Notes under the pieces: generated by a model | What the model was told of the DNA's origin: nothing | The model's input: only the letters and a program-made list of their open reading frames with translations | Database searches by the model: none | DNA from: Dasypus novemcinctus | Lineage: Eukaryota > Chordata > Mammalia > Cingulata > Dasypodidae | Reading direction: 5' to 3' | Assembly (NCBI RefSeq): GCF_030445035.2 | Contig: NC_080673.1 | Coordinates: 38,002,365 to 38,066,364 of the forward strand | DNA length: 64,000 bases | In this document: in pieces, positions 11,678 to 22,690 of the stretch | Numbering within the stretch: position 1 is the stretch's first letter | Layout of the letters: each line of letters opens with the position of its first letter | Translations under genes and position numbers: made by a program

Positions 11678-12419
11678 CTTATTTGCTCTTGTCATTCTGT
11701 GCACTTTTTTTGAATGTGTAAAGAGTTTCATTTGGGGGTAACTTCCATTATCTTTAGGATACCAGGTTCCAGTTTTTTTCTTCCTTAGGCAACTGATTTT
11801 AGGAACTCCATGATATAATAGATTGGAAAAGGGTCTGGCAGTATGGCAAGAAGTCTATAGATTGTCACTATGCATCATTTCCACTTGATAGTGGTGCTGC
11901 TAGACTAGCTATTCTGTATGAATTTGGTGGATCAAGTAACAACCAATTCACTTTTGGCAGCTCAAGTTAATATCCCATGGTGAGTCTCTGATATGGCCTA
12001 ATCACTATCCAGGAGTTATTTCTCAAAAGGCAGGTAATGATTTGCCTATGAGAATATGAATTTGCTCTAAATCATTAGGACCTTCCAACCAGCGACTAAA
12101 CATGCTTCATGCACACATCATAATTAGTGAAAGATACTTCAAGTAACCTGTACCCATTGTAAAACACTTAGTGAAATAAACAGCTGCTTGCATTTACTAC
12201 CTGGAGAGCTTTATTTTGCCCTGAATCCCTACTCAACACCCAAAAACTTCTGGCCACTCAGCAAATAGATCAGAGAAGATGTCAGATCATGGTTTACTAG
12301 AAATTTTCATATTGTTTCTGAGAACAATTATATGTATTTTTACTTAATATATATTTATTTTCATATTTATCATTGTAATGTGTCTTGAATAAAGGGGAAT
12401 TTTTAAATGTGGTCCCATA
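11678..12419. other. Unassigned DNA
   Basis: No gene, RNA or clear repeat recognised. AT-rich, with many stops in all frames. Confidence 0.4.
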
Positions 12420-12635
12420 GTCACTTAATTTTTCGTGTATCCTTCCACAGTTTTGTACGCAAACAGGAATATGTACAAATGTATATTTCTTTTTCCCCTC
12501 ATTACCCCCAAAAAAGCATACTTATACTACATATATCTTTTGAATCTTGATCTTTTTCACTTATGATTATGTCCTTCTATATCAAGACATAGAGAGCATC
12601 TTCATTCTCTTTTTACAGCCTCTTAGTACACAATG
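12420..12635 (-). mobile_element. Old L1 3'-UTR fragment (left flank of provirus)
   Basis: Minus-strand remnant of an old L1 3' end: 'tatcaagacatagagagcatc', 'ttcattctctttttacagcc' and 'ttagtacacaatg' follow the familiar order of that region. The next part of the same L1 ('atttaaccagtcccctaatg') appears only at 31046, beyond the provirus. The two pieces are halves of one element split by insertion of the provirus. Confidence 0.75.
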
Positions 12636-13070
12636 TGCCATGGTTACGTTCATGTGTCAAATTGGCCAGGTAATGGTGCCGAGTTGATTGGTAAAGTAAG
12701 AATTGGTCTTAATTGTTACTATGAGGACATTTCATGGACTTAAATCATAAGCGAGTTGATTGCATCTGTGGCTGATTACATCTACAATCAACTGAAGAGT
12801 TTGCCTTCAGCAATGACAGACATCTCATCCAATCATTTGAAGGCCTTAAAAAGAGAAGTGATTGTCTCAGCAGTCAGATGAGAGAATTTCTATCTCTACT
12901 TCAAGCAGCTTTTCTGGGGAACTCATTGAGGACCTGAATTAGAGTTCCTGGCTTGCAGCCTACTCTACAGAATTTGAACTTGTACATGCCCACAACCAGG
13001 TGGTTGTGGGCATAATATTTACAGATCTCTTCTCTCGGTTTTGTTACACTAGATAACCCTGACTAATACA
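12636..13070 (+). repeat. ERV-L-like 5' LTR
   Basis: Begins 'tgccatggttacgttcatg' and ends 'ccctgactaataca'. It aligns along its length to 30585-31027 with many substitutions. Shared blocks include 'gattacatctacaatcaact' and 'gaaggccttaaaaagagaag'. A 28-base palindrome at 12986-13013 is not found in the 3' copy. Confidence 0.85.
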
Positions 13071-13073
13071 GCT

Positions 13074-13088
13074 TGGTACCAGGAGTGG
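13074..13088 (+). promoter_or_regulatory. Retroviral primer-binding site, tRNA-Leu type
   Basis: The bases 'tggtaccaggagtgg' lie three bases after the 5' LTR end and match the complement of a tRNA-Leu 3' end, the primer class from which the ERV-L group is named. Minus-strand DNA synthesis would have started here. It is now only a relic. Confidence 0.75.
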
Positions 13089-14820
13089 TTCTTGAAAAAA
13101 GATTTTTAAAATGCTACTTCTGAATTGGTTCTGGGGTTTTTGGAATGGTCTCTACTCTGGCTTGATTCAAAGGCACTAATAACTCTGTTTGCAATAATCA
13201 AGATCAAATGATAGTCCATGGTGTGAGCTGGCAATAGAGATACACAAAATATCACCACTGGATAGGGTTACTCACAGGCTTATAAGAGGCAAGACTCTGG
13301 GTAAAAATGTTTGACACCTTAACAGAGTTTTGTGGAGGTAAATTAGATGCAGTTTAAAAAGAAATAGATGAGTGCAGTGGACTTGGCCCAGTGGTCAGGG
13401 TGTCCGTCTACCACATGGGAGGTCCGCAGTTCAAACCCCAGGCCTCCTTGACCCTTGTGGAGCTGGCCCATGCGCAGTGCTGATGAGCTCAAGGAGTGCT
13501 CTGCCACGCAGAGGTGTCCCCGCGTAGGGGAGCCCCATGCGCAAGGAGTGCGCCCCTTAGGAGAGCCGCCCAGCGTGAAAGAAAGTGCAGCCTGCCCAGG
13601 AATGGCGCCACACACACGGAGAGCTGACACAACAAGATGACACAACAAAAAGAGACACAGATTCCTGTGCCACTCACAACAACAGAAGCAGACAAAGAAG
13701 ACGAAGCAAATAGACACAGAAAGCAGACAACCGGGGTGGGGGGGAAGGGGAAAGAAATAAAAAATAAAAATAAAAAAATTTTTAAGAATTAAAAAAATAA
13801 ATAGATGAGAAGTGTTCAAATTTGCAACTTAAGCACCATATAAAAAATACAAAAGTTTCTATGGGTGCCCTGAAGGAAACTTGTGGCTTCTGTAGCTGCA
13901 GACTTGAGATCTCTGCAAACCAGACTAAGCAACATATTGTGTGAGTAGCAGAAACTAAAATCTTAACCTTGCAGTATGTCAGCTGTTAGAGTGAGAACAC
14001 TGAAAGGAATGGGATCCTAAAAACTGGAATGGAGACATATGGGTTGATAATGATGGCAGTGGGGATATTGAGTTTTTTAGAGATAAGCCTGTAATGTTCT
14101 ATCCTGAAAAAACAGCTTCCCGACCTCCAGTCTGCCATAAAAGTATACCATTCAACCACCACCTGAAGAGATTAATCCTGTTTCACCAGATGAAAGTGCA
14201 ACGAAATGCCCTGAGATAATTGGCTCACAAGGAACTTCTAATCTTTCTTGTTATCCATTCCTATCATCCCTCTTTTCTTCCAAACCTATACTAAAGCTCC
14301 AAGAGGTGGCACACAGTGAGGTCCAAAGTGTGACCCATGAGGAAGTACACTATACTACCAAAGAACTGCATGAGTTTTCCAATTTATATAGACAGAAATC
14401 AGGGAAATGTGTGTGGGAATGGATATTAAATGTATGGGATAATGGTGGAAGGAATGTAAAGTTGGATCAGGCTGAATGTTCTGATATGGGCCCACAAAGC
14501 AAAGATTATAAACTCAGTGTTGTTGCAGGAGGGGTTAGAAAAGGCTCTAATAGTTTGTTTGGGTAGTTGGCTGAAACATGGACCAAAAGATGGCTGGCAC
14601 TGCCTGAGGTCAAAATACCAGAATTGCCCTGGTATACTATAGATGAAGGGATTCAAAGGCTTAGAGAGATTGGAATACTAGAGTGGATGTACCATGCAAG
14701 TCCTGCTCACTCAACCTAGGAATTTCCAGAGGATACATTTTCACCAGTACTGTTAGGAATAAATTTGTAAGAAAGATTCCATCTTCCCCAAGAAATCTAT
14801 GGTTGCTCTTCTCTAAATCA
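13089..14820 (+). pseudogene. ERV-L-like gag remnant
   Basis: The leader and gag region run from the primer-binding site to about 14820. A DAS-SINE at 13373-13798 splits the region. Fragmentary frames such as 14306-14566 remain open. A short run reading RLREIGILEWMYH near 14660-14700 is the most gag-like piece, by my recollection of ERV-L gag. No complete frame survives and no start codon can be chosen. Confidence 0.6.
13362..13809 (+). mobile_element. DAS-SINE with 11-bp target-site duplication, in gag
   Basis: SINE body 13373-13798 has the head 'acttggcccagtggtcaggg', B box 'gcagttcaaacccc' near 13426, the typical GC-rich body and an A-rich tail. It is flanked by exact 'aaatagatgag' repeats at 13362-13372 and 13799-13809. 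Antisense frames at 13343-13819 and 13489-13695 are repeat artefacts. Confidence 0.93.
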
Positions 14821-14993
14821 TGAACATGTCTGTCGTACACAAATTGATATACAGATTTGATGCAACCCCAATAAAAATTATAACAGCATTTTTTGCTGAA
14901 TCAAAAAAGCCAATTATGAAATTTATTTGGAAGGACAAGGGGTTCTGAATAGCCAAAAACTTATTGAAAAAGAAAAACGAAATTGGAGGAATC

Positions 14994-15003
14994 ATGCTAT
15001 CTG
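14994..15003. repeat. Target-site duplication of copy D, left
   Basis: 'atgctatctg' here matches 'atgctacctg' at 20347-20356 with one difference. Between the two, ORF2 of the outer L1 is interrupted. Joining them restores ORF2 order. Confidence 0.75.
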
Positions 15004-16140
15004 GCTTATTTTTGTTTTTGTTTTTGCATTTCAAGTATCAGCTCCATGGAGTCCTTGAGGTTTTCCCTGTACTTTTTTTTTTTAATTTAAAAGAAGCTTT
15101 AGATTACATAAATGATACATCAAAAATATAGGGAGAATCCCATATCTCCCAACCCTTCCCCTCCCCCACTTTTCCTCATTAACAACAATTCAATTTGTGT
15201 GGTTCATTTGTTATTATCGATGAGCTTATACTGAAGCATTGCTACTAACCATGATCAATAGTTTAGATTATAGTTTACACTTTGCACTGCTTATTTTTAT
15301 AGGTTTTGACAAAATGTATTGTGGTTTGTATCTGTAAATAAATTGTTATTCAAAACAATTCTAATGTCACAAAAAGCCGACGTTATACCTGTTCTTCCCA
15401 CTCCTTCCCCTCAGAAACACTGGTGGTCACTACCTTTATATAAATGTTACAAGTTCTTCCATTTTTAGAAAAGTAGTAAGTCAGGACAACCAGCATGATG
15501 GTGGCGGAGTAAGGAGCTCCTGTTACAGGGCAGTTAGTAAACACCCAGAGCTCTCTGGAGCTAGCTGAAGCACCTGTTTGGGGGCTCTAGGAGACCAGAA
15601 AAGCATCCTGCAACATCCTTGAAGAAATGGAAGGAGGAAACTGCCCATTTGCAAGGAAGATTCATCAGCCTGCAGCCCCAGCCTAGGCATCAGCCCCAAC
15701 TTTGGCAGGGAGGATGCTGGCGGGCCCTGCACCAACCAATACAGGTAACTGCAGGTACATTTGGCTGGTACAGACTGAATAATCAGAACTCTATCAGGGC
15801 AACCGTAGTCTTCTTGGACCTGAACTGCACAGATTGCTGCCCACACCTGCAGTTCCAACCCAGCCCCAGGCAGTGGAGAAAGTGGCATAAAGCTTCATCA
15901 GTTTCTCTGGACAACTATGGTCTAGGCCTGCATGACTTGGATTATTCCACACAGCTGTGACTCTGTCCCTACCCCTAACAAAGGAGAAAGTTGGGAGAAG
16001 CTTCATTGGTCCCTGGGGAAATGAAGACAGCTTGAACCTCCACAGTTTATACAACCAACTACATCCTTGGTTCCTACTATACAACCAGCAAGGGAGAAAT
16101 GGCAGGAAGCCATTAACTAAAGAGAAAAACTGCACCTAGA

Positions 16141-17552
16141 ATGAATACTTTAGTAAGCCAGGTGCCAAGACACCAACAAAAAATTTATAATCCACACCAA
16201 GAAATAGGAAGATATGGTCCACTTAAAGGAACAAAATAAGCCACTAGATTAAATAAAGGAGTTGAGACAACTAATCATAGATTTTCAAACAAATCTCCTT
16301 TATAAATGCAATGAGATGGCTAAAGAGATAAAAGATCCTAAGAAGACATTAGATGAGCAAAAAGAAGAATTTGAAAGCATACATAGACAAAGAGCTGATC
16401 TTATAGAAAGGAAAGATGCAATAAATGAAATTTAAAAAACACTGGAATCATAGCAGATTTTGTGAGCTTGAAGAAATGGTCTCTGATAGTGAACATACAA
16501 AAGAACAGATGAAAAAAAGAACAGAGGTGGCAGACTTGGCCCAGTGGTTGGGGCGTCCGTCTACCACATGGGAGGTCTGCAGTTCAAACCCCAGGCCTCC
16601 CTGGCCCGTGTAGAACTGGCCCATGTGTAGTGTTGATGCGTGCACAAGGAGTGCCGTGCCAAGCAGGGGTGTTCCCCGCATGGGGGAGCCCCACGTGCAA
16701 GGAGTGCGACCCATAGGGAGATCCACCTAGCGGGAAAGAGACTGCAGCCTGCCCAGGAATGGTGCCGCACACATGGAGAGCTGACACAACAGCATGACAC
16801 AACAAAAAGAAACACAGATTCCCATGCCATTGACAACAACAGAAGCAAACAAGGAAGACACAGCAAATGGACACAGAGAATGGACAACAGGGGTGGAGGG
16901 GAGGGGGTAGGGGAGAGAAATAAATCTTAGAAAAAAGAAAAAAGAAAAAAATAAAGAAAAGAATGGAAAATATTGAACAACATTTCAGGGAACTAAATGA
17001 TAACAAAAGATGTGCAAACATATGTGTCATGGGTGTCCCAGAAGGAGAAGGGAAAAGGGGCAGAAGAATATTTGAAGAAATAATGGTAGAAAATTTCCCA
17101 ACCCTACTGAAGGACATAGATATCCATGTCCAAGAAGCATAACGTTCTCCCATCTGAAAAAAATCCAAATAGACCAACTCCAAGACACCATACTCATCAG
17201 AATGTCAAATGCCAAAGACAAAGAGAGAATTCTGAAAACATCAAGAGAAATGCAATGCATAACATATAAGGGATACCCAATAAGATTAAGTGCTGACTTG
17301 TCACCAGAAACCATGGAGGCAAGAAGAGAGTGGTGTGATATATTTAAGATACTACAAGAGAAAAACTTCCAGCCAAGAATCTTATATTCAGCAAGACTGT
17401 CTTTCAAAAATGAGGGTGAGAGTAGAATATTCACAGATAAACAGAAACTGAGAGAATTTCTAAGCAAGAGACCAGATTTTCAGGAAATTCTAAAGGGTAT
17501 GCTAGAGCCTGAAAAGAAAAGACAGGAGAGAGGGGCCTGGAAGAGAGTCTAG
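16141..17552 (+). pseudogene. L1 ORF1 (RNA-binding protein) pseudogene
   Basis: The N-terminal coiled-coil part (16141-16520) is crossed by stops, and a DAS-SINE sits in the middle. The RRM part resumes near 16963 (reading MENIEQHFRELND, then VMGVPEGEGK). The C-terminal domain is open at 17202-17552, with LSADLSPETMEARREW and NFQPRILYSARLSF matching the conserved ORF1p C-terminal pattern. In an intact L1 this protein coats L1 RNA as a trimer. Here it is broken. Confidence 0.8.
16525..16950 (+). mobile_element. DAS-SINE inside L1 ORF1
   Basis: Head 'acttggcccagtggttgggg' at 16534, B box 'gcagttcaaacccc' near 16579, long body, and an A-rich tail with 'aaaaaagaaaaaag'. The A-rich flanks on both sides hide any target-site duplication, so the ends are approximate. 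Antisense frames 16448-17183 are artefacts of the repeat. Confidence 0.88.
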
Positions 17553-17734
17553 AAATGAAGATTATTTCAATAAAAGTAACTAAAAGTGTCAAAAGACTGG
17601 CAAAAATAAAATATGACAGATAAAACTCAAATAGTCATGAATAAACCTAGCCTTCAATGTAAAGCACTTGTATTCAGAAAATTGCAATTCAATGTTAAAC
17701 AAACCAAAAAAGGCCTGAATAACTAGAATAACAT

Positions 17735-18270
17735 TCCATGCTCACAGATTGGAAGATTAAGATGTCAATTGTACTCAAATTGATATACAGATTCAATGCA
17801 ATCCCAATAAAAAGTCCACCAAAATTTTTCAAATTGAAAACACAATCATCAAATTTATTTGGAAGGGTAAGTGGTCCTGAATAGTCAGAAACATCTTGAA
17901 AAGGAAAAGCAAACTCTTCTTTCTTGACTGTAAATTGTATTACCTAGCTATAGTGGTAAAAACAGCATGGTACTGGTATAAAGACAGATACATAGACGAA
18001 TGGAACCAAATGGATGGTTCAGAAACAGACCCTCACATGTATGGTCAAGTGATTATTGACCAGCCTTTCAAAGCCACACAGCTCTGGCAGAACAGTCCAT
18101 TCAACAAATTGTGCCCAAAAAACTGGAAATCCACAGCCAAAAGAAGGCAAGAGGACCCCTATTCACACCTTATCCAAAAAATTAGCTCAAAATGGATAAA
18201 AACCTAAAAATAAAAGCAATAACCATAAAGCTTCTAGAAGAAATTGTAGGAAAATAGCTTCAAGGCCTAG
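17735..18270 (+). pseudogene. L1 ORF2 C-terminal remnant
   Basis: Reads through 'gtactggtataaagacagat' (17971) and 'gaccctcacatgtatggtca' (18029), which belong to the reverse-transcriptase C-terminal side of L1 ORF2. The frame at 17896-18207 covers it. All upstream ORF2 sequence is missing, the junction with post-ORF1 sequence lying near 17715. Confidence 0.75.
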
Positions 18271-18599
18271 TGGTAGGTGGTGGATTCTTAAAGGAGATAA
18301 GAGGAGGACTGAGATGGACTACTGATGTTTAACATATGTAGCAGTTTTAATTAACTTTACTGTAAAAGTGTGGAAATGCATAGAGTGGATGGTAACACAT
18401 AGTGAGTAACAGCTAGTTTATAAATGGGAGTGTGGATGAAAATGGTAGTCTAGGAATGTAAATGTCAATTAACAGAATGCCAGAGAATATTCTAGGAACA
18501 GAATAGCACAGTAAACCAAGAGATAGATGAGAATTGTGGTTAATGGTACAGACGCAAGAGTGTCCTTTGTGAGCTAGAGCAAATGTACATCACTACTGC

Positions 18600-19385
18600 A
18601 GGGTGTTGGGAATGTGGAGAAGCATGAGAAAAATACAACTGGAGTGACCTATGGACTGTGATTAGCTGTAATAATATAATATTCTTGCATTTATGCCAAA
18701 GATGTACTGTGTTGATAATGAGGCAATATGGAAAATGTGTGTCAAATATACACTATGGATGTGGTAACAATCAGAGGATATTATATTATTTGTAACAAAT
18801 ATTCCACCACAGTGTGATGTGTTGATAGAGGGGTGTTGTTTGGGAATTCTGCATATGTGCATGATTGTTTTATAAGTTTACAACTTCTGTCATAAAAATA
18901 TACTTAAAAAATAATAATGGCATGGGTTGGGGGTAAAATACACCAAATATAAGATAAGGACTATAGTTAGTAGTAAGATTTTGATAATATTCTTTCATAA
19001 TTTGTAAGAAACAATGCAAGGTGTTGGTGAAGGGTTGATGTAAGGAACTCCTATATGATGTTATACATGATTACTTTGTAAGTTCACAACTTTACTATAA
19101 CCTTATTGTTTATGTATGTTCATATATAAATAATATAAAGATAATAATAATAGGGGGTTGGGGAAATACTTTGGTTAGTCGTAATATTTTGGCAATGCTC
19201 TTTAATCATTAGTTGAAAAGGTTTAGCAACAATGCAAGGTATTAGTGGTAGGGTGAGGTGCAAGAGTCCAGTATGATGTTATATATATTTGTTTTATATG
19301 TTTACAACTATTACTGTACACTTATTGTTTATGTATGTTTATGTATAAGTGATATACTTCAATAAATTTTAAAGAACATATTTTT
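18600..19385 (+). repeat. Imperfect tandem units in an L1 3' UTR
   Basis: Units of roughly 235 bases share the order 'tagtagtaagattttg', 'caatgcaaggtgttgg', 'tatgatgttatac', 'tttacaac' and 'ttattgtttatgtatg'. Clear units are 18912-19147 and 19148-19385, with a more diverged relative at about 18600-18910. Confidence 0.7.
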
Positions 19386-21564
19386 TTTAAGTAATGTCTA
19401 TTTTAGTCCAGGAATGTTTGCTCATTCCTCAGTCTTGAGGAATTTAGGACGGTGATTTCCACTCTGTTTCTGATTGAGACAGGACTTAAATCCCATGGGG
19501 CAGATGAATGGAACTGTCTTGCTTGCAATTGTAGCTACTCTGCTTTGTGGGAATGAGTTGTCAATCACCATCGTTTTGTTGGCTGTCCTTGCTGAAATTC
19601 AGTGCTCAACCAGGATATGAATGGTCAGAAGATTTAAGTCTCTGGGACATATATTTAATGGTTATAGTGATAATTATAGGTTCAAATAAAAGAGACAGAA
19701 GAACCATGTGTGGGAAAAATTTAAATGAATCTAACTCTGTCATATTAGGGAACATATATTCCAAGGTAAGGCCCACTGACAGGATGCCAAATCCTGAGAT
19801 TGTCTAATATGCCCACAGTGTCTAGATGTCTCTAGAGCTCTCAGGAGCTCCCCTGCTTGAGGCACAGTTTACTGTGGCATTCAATGAGATCTACCTGAGA
19901 TGTGCATAAGTGCAATCTCTGTAAAGACCTCCTGGCTCACTTAGAAATCTCTTAGCTATAAAAACTCTTTTATATTTAATACTTCCCCATTGTGGTAAAG
20001 ACCTTTTTCCAAATGCATTGCTAGTTGGCACTTGGTAATATTCCCTCAGTGCCAGGGAGGTTCATCTACAGGAGTCATATCCCATGCCAGGAGGAAGGCA
20101 GTGAGTTTATTTGCTGAGTTTGGTTTAGAAAGAGGCCACATTTGAGTAACAAGGAGGCTTTCAGGAGGTAACTGTTAGGCAATAAATAATACTAAGCTAC
20201 GTTTCAATTTCACAAGAGCTGAAGTTTATAAGTACAAACACCAATATCAAGAGCCTGCTGTATCAGTCTGTCCTCCTTCACTAGGCATTGCCCATGTACT
20301 TGGGATACTTGCCACTCTATTACAGAATGTAGCAGGACTTCCCAGGATGCTACCTGACTTTAAAGCATACTACAGAGCTACAGCGGTCAAAACTGCATGG
20401 AATCAGCAAAAGGATGGACATACTGACCAAAGGAACTGAGTCGAGAGCGCTGATATAGATCCTTGCATATACTGTCAACTGATATTCAACAAGATCACCA
20501 AGCCCACTCAACTGGGACTAAATGACCTTTTCAACAAATGATGCTGGGAGAACTGGATATCCATATCCAAAAGAATAACAGAGGGTCACTATCTCATGCC
20601 CTATACAAAAATTAACTCAAGATGGATCAAAGACTTATTAATAAATATAAGAGCCATGACCCTAAAGTTCCTAGAAGATAATGTAGGGAAGCATCTTTGA
20701 GATATTGTAGTAGGAAATGGTTTCATAAATATTACACCCAAAGAATGAACAATGAAAGGAAAAATAGATAAATGAGAACTCCTCAAAATTAAAAATGTTT
20801 GTGTTTCAAAGGAGTTTGTCAAAAAAGTGAAAAGTAGCCTACTCAATGGGAGAAATTATTTGGGAACCACTTATCTGATAAGGGCCTAATATCCAGCATA
20901 TTTAAAGAAAGCCTACATCTTGAAAATAAGCAACCCATTTTTAAAATGGTCTGAAGAGGAAATACAAATGGCTAAAAAAAGTACATGGTTAAAAAAGATC
21001 AAATGACCACAAAAAAAAAAAAAAGTATGTGAAAAGATGCTCAACATCACTAGCCATAAGGGAAATGCAAATTAAAACCACAAAGAGATCTCTTACACCT
21101 ATTAGACTGTCAGCTATTTAAAAAAAGAAACCAGAGAATTACAAGTAGTTTAAGAGGATGTGGAGGAAAGAGAGCCCGGAAAGAGAACACTTATCCACTG
21201 CTGGATGTAGAATGCTGCAGCCATTGTGGAGGATTATATAGCGGTCCCTCAGGAAGCTAACTACAGAATTGCCATATGATTCAGCAATCCCACTGCTGAG
21301 TATATATGTAGAAGAATTGAAAGCAGGGACATAAACAAATATATGCATATCAATGTTCATAGCAGCATTATTCACTATTGCACAAATTTGGAAGCAACCC
21401 AAATGCTCATTAACAGATGACTGGATAAACAAAATGTGGTATATACATAAAATGGAATATTAACTCAGCTTTAAGAAGGAAGGAAATACTGACACCCATT
21501 ACAATCTTGAAGTAAGCCAGTCACTAAAGGACAAATATTGTATGACCTCACTAATATGACCTAA

Positions 21565-21803
21565 GCATTTTGAGCAGACTTACAGAGCTAGAGTCTGGAA
21601 GGTAGGTAGGTTGTCAGGAGACAGAAAGGGAATAGAGTGTGGTGATTTTCAGTATGGCAAAAACCATGATAAGGTGGAAGGGGGTGCATTTGAGCAGACT
21701 TACAGAGCTAGAGTCTGGAAGGTAGGTTGTCAGGAGACAGAAAGGGAATAGAGTGTGGTGAGCCAATTTTCAGTATGGCAAAAACCATGATAAGGTGGAA
21801 GGG
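21565..21803 (+). repeat. 120-bp tandem duplication in L1 3' UTR
   Basis: Two units with a period of 120 bases: 'tgagcagacttacagagcta' begins at 21571 and again at 21691. They differ by small indels, one extra 'gtag' in the first and 'agcca' in the second. Confidence 0.88.
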
Positions 21804-22690
21804 GGTGGCGTGGCAGTGGATAGGGATACTGGTGGTATAGGGATGCAAGTGGGGATGAGGGTGTTGGAATGTAAGGGTGAACAGAACACCTTTGTATTCC
21901 TTTAAGGCATGGGCTAGACTATCCATGGAACTGAGGGGAAGGCTGGAGGAAGGAACAGGTGAAATCTGGGGATTTGTAGGTCTGTAGTTGAAACTACCAT
22001 GGCGGGAATGTTCTTTTGGCAAATATGGCAGGGAAGGGTCACTGGTACAGGGCATCAGTGGTGGGAAGATATGTGGGAAAAGGTGCACCTGGGGTATGCT
22101 TCTATGGAATATGAATGTGTTCATCTTGTCATAGTGTGTTTATCACTGGGTGGAGACACACACAATAAACAAGAAAATGCTAAACTTCCACCCTTGGGAG
22201 TCCTCTATGTTCTCATATAGAGGGGCAAGAATCTCTCAAGTATATAGGCAGTGTGAATAAATGAAAACACACCAGTATATCAAGGCCTCAATGTTACTGC
22301 ATGTAACTATGAACCTTATTCTTCAAAAATTGGAACTCAGAAGTTATTATAGGTTCTAAGGATAGGGGGAGGAAAGAAAGAGTGGGACTAGGGCATTTGG
22401 AGGATTTTGAATTGTTCTGCATGATCTTACAATGATAGATAGAGACCATTATACATTTTGTCAGAACCTATAAAAGTGTACTGTATAAAAGGTAAACCAT
22501 AATGTAAACCACTGAACATGGTTAGTAGCAATGCTTCAATATTTGTTCTTCAATTGATACAAATGTACCATATTCATGTAGGATATAATTGGTAGGAGAG
22601 AATGGGGGGCAGGAGGGTTAATAGGAATCCCCTATATTTTATGTTACTTTTATGTAACCTAAAGCTTCTTGGAAAATAAACAGAAAAAAA

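Larger units (their letters stand above)
15483..19388 (+). mobile_element. Near-full-length L1 with most of ORF2 deleted
   Basis: A 5' end is present: 'gatggtggcggagtaagg' near 15497 starts a GC-rich 5' UTR to about 16140. ORF1 follows to 17552 with the SINE at 16525-16950 inside. Only the ORF2 C-terminus remains (about 17735-18270), so the endonuclease and most of the reverse transcriptase are gone. The 3' UTR (18270-19388) contains imperfect tandem units of about 235 bases and ends 'caataaattttaaagaac' plus T-rich sequence. The insertion site in copy D shows similar 'aagtagtaagtc' and 'aagtaatgtc' ends. An element with ORF1 but little ORF2 recalls half-L1 (HAL1) types. A simple internal deletion is equally possible. 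Confidence 0.8.
15004..20346 (-). mobile_element. L1-type retroposon (3'-UTR family), copy D, interrupted
   Basis: The minus-strand copy has its T-rich 3' tail at 15004-15100 and body at 15100-15482 and 19389-20346. A near-full-length L1 lies in the middle. Flanking 10-bp duplications lie at 14994-15003 and 20347-20356. The sequence across the gap ('ttccatttttagaaaagtagtaag' split at 15482, then 'tctattttagtcc' at 19398) follows the order seen uninterrupted in copy B at 3349-3405. Confidence 0.8.
14821..22690 (+). mobile_element. L1 retrotransposon (ORF2 3' part and 3' UTR), split by nested elements
   Basis: 5'-truncated L1. ORF2 C-terminal sequence appears at 14821-15003 ('aaattgatatacagatttga', 'atgaaatttatttggaagg'). 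It continues at 20357 with 'actttaaagcatactacaga' and 'atgctgggagaactggatat', then the 3' UTR to 'cctaaagcttcttggaaaat' near 22670. Block 15004-20346 is a later insertion flanked by near-identical 10-bp repeats. ORF2 is full of stops. The 3' UTR from about 21900 is collinear with the L1-3'-UTR-type copies A-H but lacks about 0.9 kb of them after 'ttggaactcag' (22330). It also carries a 120-bp tandem duplication at 21565-21803. Confidence 0.85.

Noticed and set aside
11239..11741. Several overlapping open frames of 63-132 codons, Cys- and Leu-rich
   Set aside because: They fall exactly on a DAS-SINE, and the same frames recur in copies at 13.4, 16.6, 24.5, 38.0, 43.5 and 56.2 kb on the strand antisense to the SINE. 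They are artefacts of its GC-rich body.
16448..17183. A 199-codon minus-strand frame with a hydrophobic N-terminal part
   Set aside because: It runs from L1 ORF1 antisense into an antisense DAS-SINE. There is no conserved domain and the composition is explained by the repeats.
21708..22124. A 138-codon minus-strand frame rich in Pro, His and Ser
   Set aside because: Antisense to an L1 3' UTR with a tandem duplication. No start context, splice site or domain.
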